DNA from: Otatea glauca | Lineage: Eukaryota; Streptophyta; Magnoliopsida; Poales; Poaceae | Length of the DNA stretch: 64,000 bases | Assembly: GCA_036346275.1 (NCBI GenBank) | Contig: CM070719.1 | Location: 31,266,093-31,330,092 of the forward strand | Direction of reading: 5' to 3' | In this document: one piece after another, positions 47,501-58,284 of the stretch | Numbering within the stretch: position 1 is the first letter of the stretch | Layout of the letters: every line of letters starts with the position of its first letter | The notes under the pieces: generated by a model | The model's input: only the letters and a program-made list of their open reading frames with translations | Database searches by the model: none | Told to the model about the DNA's origin: nothing | Translations under genes and position numbers: made by a program

Positions 47501-50500
47501 TGGGAGTAGATGTATACCTATTTGACATTATGCCACCTTGATTAGTTGTATGCCATGTATCCATTGTTAGACCTAGGTCGGGACATTATTAGTTGGACAT
47601 AATTATTACACCAACCCTGGGTTATCGTAGTTATGCTTAGACATGCTTATATATACGTTGGGATTCATGTCACATGTTAAATAATGTTAATCTTGACTTA
47701 ATGGGATATTGAATCGTGGCCGTTAGCCACTGTTGTAAAATTTGTTGTACCATGGCGGGGTTTGCCATTGATCATGGTTGAACGAATTGTTTTCCCTCGG
47801 GCAAGTGATCGTGCAGTAAAGGGGGTGCTTTCTAGCACATTGGGATGTGGATGTCTTGCCTGAGACAGTTTAAGGACTTAATCTTGTGCACCATTGAACT
47901 GGGCCTAACCGTACTACCACATGTCTGGAATGGGACAGACCTAGCTAATTAATTTGCAATGTCTAGCCTTGAGTCTCGCCGGTTGGTGGTGTGGGTTCCG
48001 GATGGACGGGTAGATTCGCAAGGCGCAAGAGGGGGCCTAATGGCGAAACCTTAGCGGCGCATCGAGTTTAGGCAAGTGCATTGTAAAGGCTTTGTCATGA
48101 TATCTCCGCGACACACCAAAGGAAGTGTGTTAGTAACGCTTGCACAAAGAGATATTCATGTCTTGTGGGTAAAGTTGTACAACCTCTGCAGAGTGTAAAA
48201 CTATTCGAATAGCGCGTCATGATCATGGACAAGCACGGGAATTTCACACGGGTATAGAGTGTTTCATAAAATGTGGAATGTGGAATTGTTGGGATGTGAA
48301 CGGGAGTTATTTGTTGTTTTGTTGTCTATCATTGATCTATCAATCATTTATTTACCTTTTTACAAATATGCTTTCAATCTATTTATTATATTTCAATTCA
48401 AGTTACTGCTTTCTGCAAATGAACTATATAGCCATCCTTGTCAAGCCGTGCATAAATATATTGCATCAATTCCCTACGGCTTCCTGAGTACCTTTGTACT
48501 CACGGCTTTATGCCCTTGTTGATCGGTTGCTGAAGGAGATAATGAATGTCATGAGGAGGAATTCTATGAAGACTACGTGGAATAGGAAGGCGTTTCCCAG
48601 ACGATTGCCTGTGGCATGTCGAATGGCTCAAGTTATCTTTTTCGCTGCAATAGTATTTGTTTCTTAAGCCCTTAAGGCATAATGGTGTAAACATTGACCA
48701 TAAGGTCGTTTGCTTTATTCAATAATAAATTGCTTCTTCTTAGTTAATTCGTTGTATGGAATGGTATTTCATCTATGTTTTCACTGTGTGCACTAGCGTG
48801 ATCCTGGACTAGTGCAGTATACACAGAGGGTTTCGGATTTGCAAATCCGGGTCCCGACAACATGGCATTACCATAAAGGTGGCTGAGGGCAGGGCTTGGC
48901 CATGCGAGGAGTCGCAAGTTTTGCACTGTCGCCCGATACCGCAGGGATTCGCCAGGGTCGAAGTGGACAGTGTAGTCCGCCAATATCGAAAAATTGAGGT
49001 AGAGATCCCTGGCGAGGATGGAAACAAAAAACTAGGAGAAAACGTGCATGGCTTCCTCGCGTGGCGCAAGAGCTTGATTAAGTTTGGCTCGGACGATGAG
49101 GGCGACGAAGATGATGATCAGCCGCACTCTCCACATAGAGACCTCCCGCCCTTCTCGCCGTCAACCAGAAAAAGTCCAACTCCTCCGCCGGCACCAACCA
49201 CAAAAATCCCGACTCCTCCGCCAAAATATAAAAAGAATCGAACACCAGGAACATCTCGGTAGTCGGCACCGTCCTCAAAGAAATCTCAACCATCTGCGAA
49301 CCCAGGACAATCCCAGAAGAAATTATCAGCTGACATGACTGAAGAAGAACGAAAAAAGCATGTAAGCGCCTGCGTAACATCTCACTTTAAGGTGCCATCA
49401 TGTAAGAAGACTAAAGTTGATGCTGACGCGCAAAAGTTTTTCTTGAGTATGGCAAAAGTGCAAAAGACGGGCAGGCTTCTGAACCTTGCAAAATGTCGGA
49501 CTATGAGCGCATATCCAGAAAGCAATACTTGCAGGCGGCTAGTGCCGACACGTTAAAGCAGGATGCTCAAGCAGATGCTGCTCAACTAGATGCTCTGGCG
49601 CACGGTCTAAGGTAGAAGTTCGTTATGGGAAAACCGCTGGTTGAACCAGCTCATTTCGACAACCTTACAACACAACTGTGGCGCGTCCATCAGTGGTACA
49701 TGCAGCACTCCAATGATGGTATGGAGGCGTTCGCAGTCAGATACACAGAGCAAGATTTCCACAATGGGGATAACATCTGCTGGGTTCTTTTCACGGACAT
49801 GTATATGTTGTACTAGCAAGATGCCCTGGACGTGAATATACTTAGACTATGGACTTTGTAAGTTTGTCCGTATATCGTTGAGCATTTTTGTACTGTTTAA
49901 TTGCATGTCTAACTTCTTTCTTATGTAGAATAGAGATACAGACATGTAGAAGAAATAACAATGACAATTTAGCATTCCTAGATCCGGGGCTCGTCAACGA
50001 GAAGCTTGTGAACGACAATCCATAGGTCGTTGAAGACTATTTATTTAATACTTTTTTGAAGCTGCAATACAAAACCTCCGTACTTTTACCCTATAACTTC
50101 AAGTACGTATCTCCTTACTTCTAATATCGTTTTAATATTTTTGCGTAACACGTACGATGTGGGAGTAATTGACTACGTTGACATATATGTGCAGGTTTCA
50201 CTGGGTCCTCCTCGTCATCCAGTTAGATGCTAGCAGGATTTTTGTCTTTGACTCCAGGAGAAAACAAACTAATCTGCACCAAGACCTTTGGGACATGCTG
50301 AATAGGTAAACTCGATCGTTGCGTTATTACTCTAGCAAAATTCTTTTCTATTGCATTTAAGTTTAATTACTATTCAAAATCATTCATGTGGCTTTCATGC
50401 GATCATCGCAAGAAAAGTGTTCAGTATCGTCCATACAGGAAAAATTTTGAAATAATAAATGACTTTCCATGCATGAGGCAGGACCCCGGAAACAATGTAT

Positions 50501-50761
50501 GTGCATACTATGTATGTACAAATATGCATTCAATTGTCACGGAGAGTGTCGGCTATAACGAAGCCATGGTACGTAATTACACATTGATGCCTTTTTTTCA
50601 TTTAACAAATATCATCATTAATTAACTTCCTTTTTCTTCAAAACAGCGCTCCAAGCGAGAACCAATAAGTTATTTCTTGTGAAATTATAGCAATTCAAGA
50701 ACAGATCGCCGGATTCATTCATGATGAGATCATCAATCCAAACGGCGAGTTCCACGAGTAG
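44600..50761 (+). pseudogene. CACTA-2 gene 2: transposase_24-like protein with Ulp1 protease domain, split by a solo LTR
   Basis: ATG at 44600 (MTSDEGQVPEGVGPSNMDEG), a donor near 44749, then an exon from 44824. The region 44942-45340 has VPNDLKSSLWDKLKQVFQFP and AWKNWKTALNKNYVKKNE. The region 45355-45985 has ELTVALGNKEHPGRTRGVGL and an Ala/Glu-rich coiled coil. The frame is cut by the LTR at 45986 and resumes at 48865 with VAEGRAWP and VLHCRPIPQGFARVEVDSVV. A Pro/Thr/Lys-rich tail and a second coil follow. The Ulp1 domain lies on 49920-50761: FHWVLLVIQLD gives the His, FVFDSR the Asp, QDPGNNVCAYYVC the Gln and Cys, and the end is INPNGEFHE. Stops near 45338, 49261, 49615 and 50025 indicate decay. 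The likely role in transposition is unknown. Confidence 0.8.
45986..48859 (+). mobile_element. Solo gypsy-type LTR, 2874 bp, TSD ACATG
   Basis: It begins TGTAACATCCCAAAATTTGA and ends CCGGGTCCCGACA. ACATG is repeated at 45981-45985 and 48860-48864. The coding sequence of CACTA-2 gene 2 is interrupted exactly here and continues on the other side. A TATA box (GGCTATAAATGCAGC near 46500) precedes a strongly GC-rich transcribed leader (46510-47040). The large minus-strand ORF at 46268-47068 is a GC shadow of that leader. Confidence 0.93.
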
Positions 50762-51034
50762 CCTCATCGCCCTCATTCCTTCGACCTAGACGCGTGACAT
50801 GTCTACTTCGACTCTTCGTACTTTAGTCCTTGCAGAATCAAAGTGAATGGGATGAGATGTAGTCGAGCTACATTAATTGTAAACAAATCATTGTAAAAAC
50901 AAAATATTGTAAAAACAAATCATATATACATGGATATATTTGAATTATGATTTGAACGATGCTTTATATACTACATATGAACACTGTATAAACAATTGGA
51001 TAAAAATATATATATTGCACAAAAAATATGCAAG

Positions 51035-51400
51035 CTTGTCACTGCCGGTTCTTGGAGAAAACCGGCAGTGATATGTACATATCACTGTCGGATTATGGTA
51101 CAACCCGACAGTGATAGTTCGATATCACTGCCGGTTTTATGTATAACCGACAGTGATAATGATCATCACTGCCGGATTTTGGTTTGATCCGATAGTGATA
51201 GTTCAATATCACTGCTGATTGTAGGTAGAACCGGCAGTGATAATCCTTATCACTGCCAGATTTTGGTTTGATCCGGCAGTGATAGTCCAATATCACTACC
51301 GGTTCCTGAGCCGGCAGTGATAATCCCTGAGTATCACTGTCGACCAATCACTGCCGGCGCCAATAACCGGCAGTGATGGGGTTTTGAAACCGGCAGTGAT
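51035..51400. repeat. CACTA-2 right palindromic subterminal array
   Basis: About twelve half-sites of TATCACTGCCGGTT or its complement in inverted pairs, better preserved than the internal array. Confidence 0.92.
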
Positions 51401-51422
51401 GTGCTGTTCTGTAATAGTGCGT

Positions 51423-51645
51423 GAGGCTTAGACAGTCATTGAGAATTACACCCATGTGCCCCACTCACGGGCACGAAGGAGAACCAGCTGTGAGATGCCC
51501 ACACGTGTGCCAAGCGCGCGAAATAAACACATGCGCAAGGTACGTACATGTACAGATTAAAGACTCTATCGTCAATGGCGGACAAGCTTTACTCATCAAT
51601 TATGCTTGTTTGTATGGGCATATGCGTGTATGGCAATCTCGCGGC
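51423..51645. other. Short flank between CACTA-2 and a copia element
   Basis: No gene or repeat recognised. It would join directly to sequence left of 37056 before CACTA-2 inserted. Confidence 0.5.
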
Positions 51646-51650
51646 CTTCT

Positions 51651-54537
51651 TGTTAGATTTAGGGTGAACTAAACCACGAATTAGCCTTCAGACATGATCA
51701 CCAAATATAATACAGAAATAAATCATTAGATTTAAATTGAACCGGAGATGAAGATGCCATTAGGGTTCGGTCGGTTGGTGTTGATGTCGGTGAAGAACAG
51801 CGACGTAGATGCGTGAGGCATCTAATGCGCAATGAAGAAACCGGGAGCACCGTGATCTTCACGGTGATGGTCACAATCTTCGATAGCCTCACGCCAAACC
51901 TTTTGATCGGATGAATTTCGGGGATAGAGGCTAAACTTGAGAGCAAAATCACTTATCACAAGTGCCGACCTCTCCCCTATTTAAAATATGGTGTAGGCTA
52001 TCAGGACCGAACCAAAGAAAATCATTGGTGGCTCCCGATCAGAGCGCATGAGTGGTGGGACTAGCCCCAAAATTTTTGGATCTGACTGTTAGCCAAGATC
52101 ATATCCAGCATTCTCCTACTTGATCGTAAGGCTAACATCATAAGTTCACACTCGACAGAACAGTACACCAAGATAAAGTATTGCAACAGTTAATTTAAGC
52201 ACCGCTGCAACCCAGTATCTATAGTGTATCATTCTATCTTGATAGGATAATTACTTATTCTTAACGGGAGTTGGTTTTATACTTTTGGTCCTCATTTCCA
52301 GAATCAAAGGCTTTCCAATAAACCCATGCCGGCAACATGCTCTCGAAAGAGACTGGGTGGTAAGCCTTTAGTAAGTGGATCCGCAAGCATAGACTTAGTA
52401 CTTATATGCTTGACATCAATAGTCTAATCCTGGATTCTATCTTCACAACATGATACTTAATGTCAATTTGTTTGGCAGCATCACTTGACTTGTTGTTACT
52501 AGAATAGAATACTGTAGCTTTATTATCGTAGTACAACTTTAATGGTCTAGAAATGCTGTCAACCACCTTTAAGTCTGGGACAAAATTCTTTAGCCATACC
52601 ACTTGTCGCGTAGCTTCATAGCATGCCACAAATTCAGCTTGCATCGTTGTGGATGTCGTAAGTGTTTGTTTGGAGCTTTTTCATGAAATAGCTCCTCCCG
52701 CGAGGGTGAAGATATAACCTGATGTCGACCTTTTACTATCAACACATCCGGCAAAATCAGTATCTGAATAACCAATGACTTCAAGGTTTTCAGACTTCTC
52801 ATATGTGAGTATGTAATCTTTAGTACCTTGAAGGTAACGTAAGACTTTCTTTACAGCCTTTCAGTGGTCCAATCCTGGATTTGAGTGATATCTGCTAAGC
52901 ATCCCGGTAACAAATGCCAAATCAGGACGAGTACAAACTTGAGCGTACATAATGCTTCCGACAACTAAGCATAAGGAATCGACTTCATCTGATCAGATTC
53001 TAATTGATTCCTTGAATATTTAAATAGTCCAAACTTGTCACCTTTGACTATAGGAGTAGGCGTGACAGAGCAATTTTGTATATTGTACCTCTTAAGTACT
53101 CTGTCAATGTATGCCTTTTGGGATAAGTCTAATATCCCTTTGGACCTATCTCAGTGAATCTCAATGTCCAAAACATAAGAGGCATCACCAAGATCCTTCA
53201 TGTCAAAATTAGCGGAAAGAAATCTTTTAGTCTCATACAGCATATCCTTATCGCTGCTAGCTAATAAGATATCATCCACATAAAGAACCAAAATAGTAAA
53301 TTTGCCATATTTAGACTTGAAATATATACAATTATTTACTTTATTTTCCTTAAATCCGAATTTTCTTATTATATTATCGAATTTAAGGTACCATTGTCTG
53401 AACGCCTGCTTCAGTCCATAAATTGATTTCTTGAGACAACATCCCATATGCTCTATACCTTCTATGACAAAACCATCGAGTTGTGCCATGTAGACATCCT
53501 CTTGCAAATCGTCATTAAGGAATGCCGTTTTGATGTCCATTTGATGTAGCTCCAAATCATAATGGGCCACAAGAGCCATGACTATTCTTAGAGTCCTTTT
53601 TAGAGACGGGAGAGAAAGTGTCAACATAATCAATCCCTTCTCTTTGAGTAAACCCTTTAGCCACAAGCCTTGCCTTGATCCTTTCGACATTCTCCTTGGA
53701 GTCATGCTTAGTTTTGTAGACCTACTGATGTCGCGCGGTGCTCCGTCTAGGCGAGGACACCGGGCGCCGCACTCGCGCAAAGTCGTGGCCGCGGGTGAGG
53801 CTTAGGCCCGCGGGAGACAATGGCGAGCAAGAGGCGATGCGGGCAAAACGGCCGACAGCGACTACAACCGGTCGAGGTAAGCCCTCCCGAAACCCCCTCT
53901 TAGATCATTAGGATTAGCTTGATTTGGGGACAAACATGGGATGAGGGTTTCGGATCTACTCTTATCCCCTCCTTCTAAATGTTACCCGAGCCCAAAAGAA
54001 CACCTAATCCGATGAACCAAGATCTAAAACTGGGCTTAAGGGGATCATACAAAGGCTAGGGGGGCTCTGATACCAAATGTTAGATTTAGGGTGAACTAAA
54101 ACATGAACTAGCCTTCAGACATGATCACCAAATATAATATGGAAATAAATCATTAGATTTAAACTGACCCGGAGATGAAGATGCCATTAGAGTTTGGTCG
54201 GTTGGTGTTGATGTCGGTGAAGAACAGCGACGTAGATGCGTGAGGAATCTGATGTGCAATGAAGAAACCGGGAGCACCGTGATCTTCACGGTGATGGTCA
54301 CAGTCTTCGGTAGCCTCACGCCAAACCTTTTGATCGGATGAATTTCGGGGATAGAGGCTATACTTGAGAGCAAAATCACTTATCACAAGTGCCAGCCTCT
54401 CTCTTATTTAAAATATGACGCAGGATATCGGGACCGAACAAAAAAAATCGTTGGTGGCTCCTAATCAAAGGAGCATGAGTGGTGGGACTAACCCCATAAT
54501 TTTCGGATCTGACGTTTTACCAAGATCATATCCAACA
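51651..54537 (-). mobile_element. Copia deletion derivative with both LTRs, TSD CTTCT
   Basis: LTRs at 51651-52110 and 54078-54537 are both 460 bp and start TGTTAGATTTAGGGTGAACT. CTTCT is duplicated at 51646-51650 and 54538-54542. On the minus strand the 5' LTR (54537-54078) is followed by TTTGGTATCAGAGCC, an initiator Met-tRNA primer site, and a polypurine tract (AAGTAGGAGAA) precedes the 3' LTR. By hand I count about 39 differences between the LTRs, roughly 91-92 percent identity. The internal region is only about 2 kb, so gag, protease and integrase are missing. Confidence 0.95.
52400..53740 (-). pseudogene. Copia reverse transcriptase and RNase H remnant
   Basis: On the minus strand RT starts near 53740 (ARLVAKGFTQREGIDYVDTF), continues with MDIKTAFLNDDLQEDVYMAQ and YGLKQAFRQWYLKFDNI, and reaches the active-site block LVLYVDDILLAS near 53270. 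RNase H lies at 52644-52430 (AEFVACYEATRQVVWLKNF, YYDNKATVFYSSNNKSSDAA). Frameshifts and stops between 53600 and 52650 break it. It joins the element's 5' leader directly at about 53727, where gag to integrase has been lost. Confidence 0.9.
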
Positions 54538-54542
54538 CTTCT

Positions 54543-55293
54543 CTCTTCTGATCCGGCCGGCAAGTAAACAAAGCGTCTCTGACGATGCTGGCCGGGCTAC
54601 TAGCTAGTTACCCCGTGCCCGTGGTGATTTCGTGTCTCATGGTGACTTCACGATGACGCGTCGCGGTTTCCAAAACCAGTAGCTACCACCTAGAATCGAG
54701 TGGATGATGCCAGTCATTTATATGGAATTCACTCTACAAAATAAGTAAAAGTAATGTATTTAGAAGTTCGCCGTAAACTTTTCAGGAAATCAACTCAAAT
54801 TTATTTGAGATGATTCAGTGAGTAGAAAAGCTAATTTGTACAAATTGATTGGCCGAAGTGCACAGATGGCCCCCACAGTCTTGTAGAGAATGATTTCGTA
54901 AAACTCCGGTATTTTGAATCTAAATGTCATGTTCACATTATTATTTCTCAGTAAATTGTCCGAAATTTGTAGAGAAGCAATTTTGCATATTGACGGATCT
55001 AGCTGCAGGTGGACCCAAGAACCTTATAGAATTCCAAATGACACCTAAACAGAAAAATTGAATTTTGAATTGGCGTGAATCAAATTCAGTTTCAACTAGA
55101 ATAGCATTTAGAATTCAATTGAATGAATTAAATTTGATTCTAGACAGCAGTGTTGTGTTACTTGTGTAAGAGAATTGGGCCACAACAGGTCACGAACATG
55201 TGACAAAATGTTCTAACTTATGGCAAATGGGGCCCAGCCCCGAAGCCCATGGTGCATCTGAGAGAGGAGGCTGTGTTGAAAAGCCGGAACGTA
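54543..55293. other. Unassigned interval before Helitron 1
   Basis: No ORF, terminal repeat or RNA gene recognised. It is AT-rich apart from the first 130 bases. Confidence 0.5.
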
Positions 55294-55528
55294 TCTCTAC
55301 TACTTCTAATTAGGAGTTGATGGCAGTCATCCGTTATCCACTCTTACCACTCCGAACATACTACCCCTTACCTTTTTCCAGTCACATCAATGACAACGTG
55401 GTCACACAAACCCTTTGTCCCACCTGCCAGTTATCGAGCATCATTCTCTCGCTGTGTTCTATATCCACGGTTCCCCAAAGCCGTCGCTCCCTCTCAGCCT
55501 CTCTCCCGCCGCCGCTGCACGAGCGAAG

Positions 55529-55900
55529 ATGATGACCCACGGGGAGGCTTACGGCGCGGAAGCGGAGCGCGACTTCAAGCTCTTTCGCAGTGGCTCCGTG
55601 TCGCCCACCGTCGACGGTGCCATGACCAGCGCCACCGGCGATGTGTTATTGGACGACGAGCTCGGGGCGAACTCGGCCTACCAGAGCTACTACTACTCCA
55701 ATGCGCACCTCAACTCGCGCCTCCCGCCGTCGCTACGCTCCAAGGATGACTGGTGATCGGCGCAGCACCAGCTTCTCTCCTCCTCCGCACTAGGCGAAAT
55801 CGGTGATGGCAGGAGGCCAACAGCGGCGACGAGTGACGGGCTTGTGGGGCTGCCCGGGATCGACCTTGGTCGGTAGAGGAGCTTCTCCAGTATCTTCCAG
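55529..55900 (+). pseudogene. Pumilio-like RNA-binding protein gene fragment
   Basis: From ATG at 55529 the translation has FKLFRSGSVSPTVDGAM and SAYQSYYYSNAHLNSRLPPS then LRSKDDW, a clear match to the N-terminal half of plant Pumilio (APUM) proteins ahead of the PUF repeats. After a TGA at 55754 the same frame continues with DGLVGLPGIDLGR, a stop, and RSFSSIFQ, also Pumilio-like, ending at a GT donor at 55901. No PUF repeat is present, so it cannot bind RNA. A CT-rich leader at 55440-55528 seems to have been captured with it. Confidence 0.85.
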
Positions 55901-56043
55901 GTGGTTGCTCTGAGGAAAGATCTCATCTTTTCTTTTTACCTTTTTCAGTACATATCTTGATTTTTTAGTATATATCTTGATTCAGTGCTATATGTTATGA
56001 GAGAAAGTTTTGATCCTACAGTTGTGTGCTTTTGTTGACTCCA

Positions 56044-56340
56044 GCTCGACGTTGAGAGGAGGTCAGGAGGAGGGGCAGGATGTGCGAGGGGAAGCGCCTC
56101 CCCGACGCCAGTCGGTCGGCGTCGGTGGCACCGTAGCTACGACGGAGGGAGGCCGCGACGGAAGCACACCTAGCGGCGGCGCAGGCACGGCTGGCAAAGG
56201 TGCTCGCGGAGCTGGAATGGGCACAGGTGCGTGCCACGAAGCTGTAGCCGCGCTTGGAGGGGACCTACGACAAGCGGCGCCGGCTCAAGCGGGTGGATTG
56301 AATCGATTGCTAGGCGGGGCGCAGCCGTAGGACCCCGCGC
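56044..56340 (+). pseudogene. GC-rich exon-like fragment in Helitron 1, origin unknown
   Basis: It follows a plausible acceptor (TTTTGTTGACTCCAG). One frame contains EAATEAHLAAAQARLAKVLA then ELEWAQVRATKL, an Ala/Glu/Leu-rich helix that looks like a coiled coil, interrupted by stops. It does not continue the Pumilio fragment, so it may come from another gene. A direct repeat of about 45 bases (TGCGTGTTCACTC type) lies at 56590-56680. Confidence 0.4.
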
Positions 56341-57234
56341 CCCTGATCTGGATGGGCACCGGGGTACCCACCACCGACCATGGCCGCAACACTCCCCGTA
56401 AATCTCTCAGTTTGTTACAACTGATCTTATCAGATTATTGTAATTTCTATTGGAAGCCAGATTGGATAATTTTATTTTGCGAGGATAATTGTCTTTTGAA
56501 CTAGAATCGCTCACTATATAAGCCAATCTTTTCAGTGCGTGTAGCTTTCTTTGGTCATCGTCTCCCTCTACGTGTAGCCCAGAGCCGCTTTCTTCAGTCA
56601 ATGCGTGTTCACTCTTGTTCATTCTCCCAGTCATTTTCTTCAATCCGTGCGTGTTCACTCGTCTTGTTCATTCTCCTCTTGTTTGCTCTACATACTATTG
56701 ATGCAATAATCAAGAAAACTGCCCCTTTTTCTAATCCAGCCATGTTGTTTTTGTGTTATCAACTGCTAAAGTTGGTTTCTTATGGACTTGCAGAGGTGGA
56801 TGGTGTGTGTTCAGGAGTTTTTGGCTTTGGTTCATTCTATATCTGTTACATACTGCACTCGCCAGCTTGTTGCAGGTAACATTTCTTTACCTGGCCTTTC
56901 TTCACTCATAGAGTCGTAGTCTATATTTCAGGTTCCATGAGCTGCTACGCACTGCTAATGATATGTGATATTTTCGGTCATTTTCATCCAATGGTGGTGT
57001 TTTGATATGATTTGATTAGTTTTGCTGTTCTGGTTTCAGAATCTTGCTGCAAAATAAAGTTATTATAATAGAAAATGCAGCAAAATCCACATTATATAAC
57101 GTCATTGATAGTAGATTCCTCATATATGATTATTAGAGGAATTTGAGCAACAAATGGTTAAATCTTTCTCTGATAAATATTTATACACGGTATGGAAGAG
57201 CTTGCTTTGGTGGATTGACTGAGTTACAGATCTC

Positions 57235-57420
57235 CCTTTGACCCTGCAAATGGACTATGCAACGGGACGAGACTTGTAGTCCAGGCATTCCAAAAGAATG
57301 CTATAGATGCCAAGATTATGCTTGGCCAGCACACCGGGAAGAGGCTGTTTCTGCCTCGAATACCTCTATGTCCCTCTGATGACGAGATGTTCAGATCTTC
57401 CAGAACTTATACCAATAATA
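57235..57420 (+). pseudogene. Helitron RepHel helicase C-terminal fragment
   Basis: The plus-strand frame from about 57245 reads FDPANGLCNGTRLVVQAF, then QKNAIDAKIMLGQHTGKRLF and LPRIPLCPSDDEMF. This is the late helicase region of plant Helitron RepHel (Pif1-like) proteins. The match stops after DDEMF, before the final motif. It is a remnant of an autonomous ancestor and supports the Helitron call. Confidence 0.9.
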
Positions 57421-57680
57421 TCATTTCTAAATATGTTCTAATGTCAAGAATGCCTTATGTACTATGTACAATATATTTGGTTTTTATTCATGTCAGAGGA
57501 GAAACCATAAAAAAATTTGTAATCGGGAGAAATAGATGTTTGATCTTGTAGAAAAAATTTCTTTTATTGCTTGACACTTATGTTTCTTACCAATTTTATT
57601 TTTCGTAGCAACACACGGGCACTGAACTGGTAGCCTCTCAAACCTAAACTGCCTCAAGCGGTCTAGACCATCCCTCGAAG

Positions 57681-58221
57681 TAGGGATGTGTATACGGTAT
57701 AATTGGTAAATACAGTTTTTAAAGAAATACGGTAATTAAAATGTGATAACAAATATATCAAATAGAACTTCGGTTCAGTATCGATAAATACCATAATATT
57801 TTGGTTCGGTGTCGGTAAATACCATATTTACCAAACTACCGTAATTGTTCTTTTTTACTTATCATTTGAACATCGATACGGTTCCTAATACACACATTTG
57901 ACCATTACTCTATCTAATTATACATTAGTAAAAAATATTACACACATTTTGTCATTACTTTGATAAATCTAGTGATATTATTTCCATATGAAACTATACT
58001 TTATACACAATTAACCATTACTTTATCTAATTAGACATGCATTTTTTTCTATTTCGGTATTCGGTTTATTTCGGTTACTCGTGGTTTTTACCGAAAAAAC
58101 CGTATCACAAAAGTAAAAAATTTGCTATACCATACCGAATACCGGTCCAACCAAGTTGACTGGTTCAGTTCGATTTTTTTGACACGGTTTTTTCAGTTCG
58201 GTGATACCGTGCACAGCCCTA
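57681..58221. mobile_element. hAT-like MITE, 541 bp
   Basis: The ends TAGGGATGTGTATACGGTAT and ATACCGTGCACAGCCCTA are imperfect inverted repeats. The flanking 8-mers CCTCGAAG (57673-57680) and CCCCGAAG (58222-58229) differ by one base, as for an old hAT target duplication. The interior is AT-rich with repeated CGGTAAATACC motifs and no ORF. Confidence 0.85.
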
Positions 58222-58284
58222 CCCCGAAGCCAGCGTCGCCGGAGCGACACTGCAGGTCACTCCGTCTCAGCCGATGCCATCGCC

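Larger units (their letters stand above)
37059..51419 (+). mobile_element. CACTA-2: two-gene CACTA transposon, 14.4 kb with nested LTR
   Basis: The right end, inverted, reads CACTATTACAGAACAG. The left end reads CCCTACTACAGAACAG, with the CACTA motif mutated. The duplication CGT is exact (37056-37058 and 51420-51422). Repeats built on TATCACTGCCGGTT and AACCGGCAGTGATA fill both ends and an internal block at 41560-41836. Gene order and strand are as in CACTA-3. A 2874-bp solo LTR accounts for much of the extra length. The genes are damaged and the left terminus is altered, so mobility is doubtful. Confidence 0.93.
55294..57630 (+). mobile_element. Helitron 1, 2.3 kb, with captured gene pieces
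   Basis: It starts TCTCTACTACTTCTAATT after an A and ends GCACTGAACTGG before a T, the Helitron A/T insertion rule with a CTRR end. A GC-containing segment (GTAGCAACACACGGGCA) just before the end matches the usual subterminal region. Both ends match the shorter element at 60493-61062, including the shared 3' tail starting GTAATCGGGAGAAATAGATG. It contains a Pumilio exon fragment and a RepHel helicase fragment. I count it as non-autonomous. Confidence 0.88.

Noticed and set aside
57681..58221. Possible continuation of Helitron 1 to the right
   Set aside because: The CTGG end at 57630, followed by T and matching the tail of Helitron 2, sets the border. The next unit has its own hAT-type ends and 8-bp duplication.
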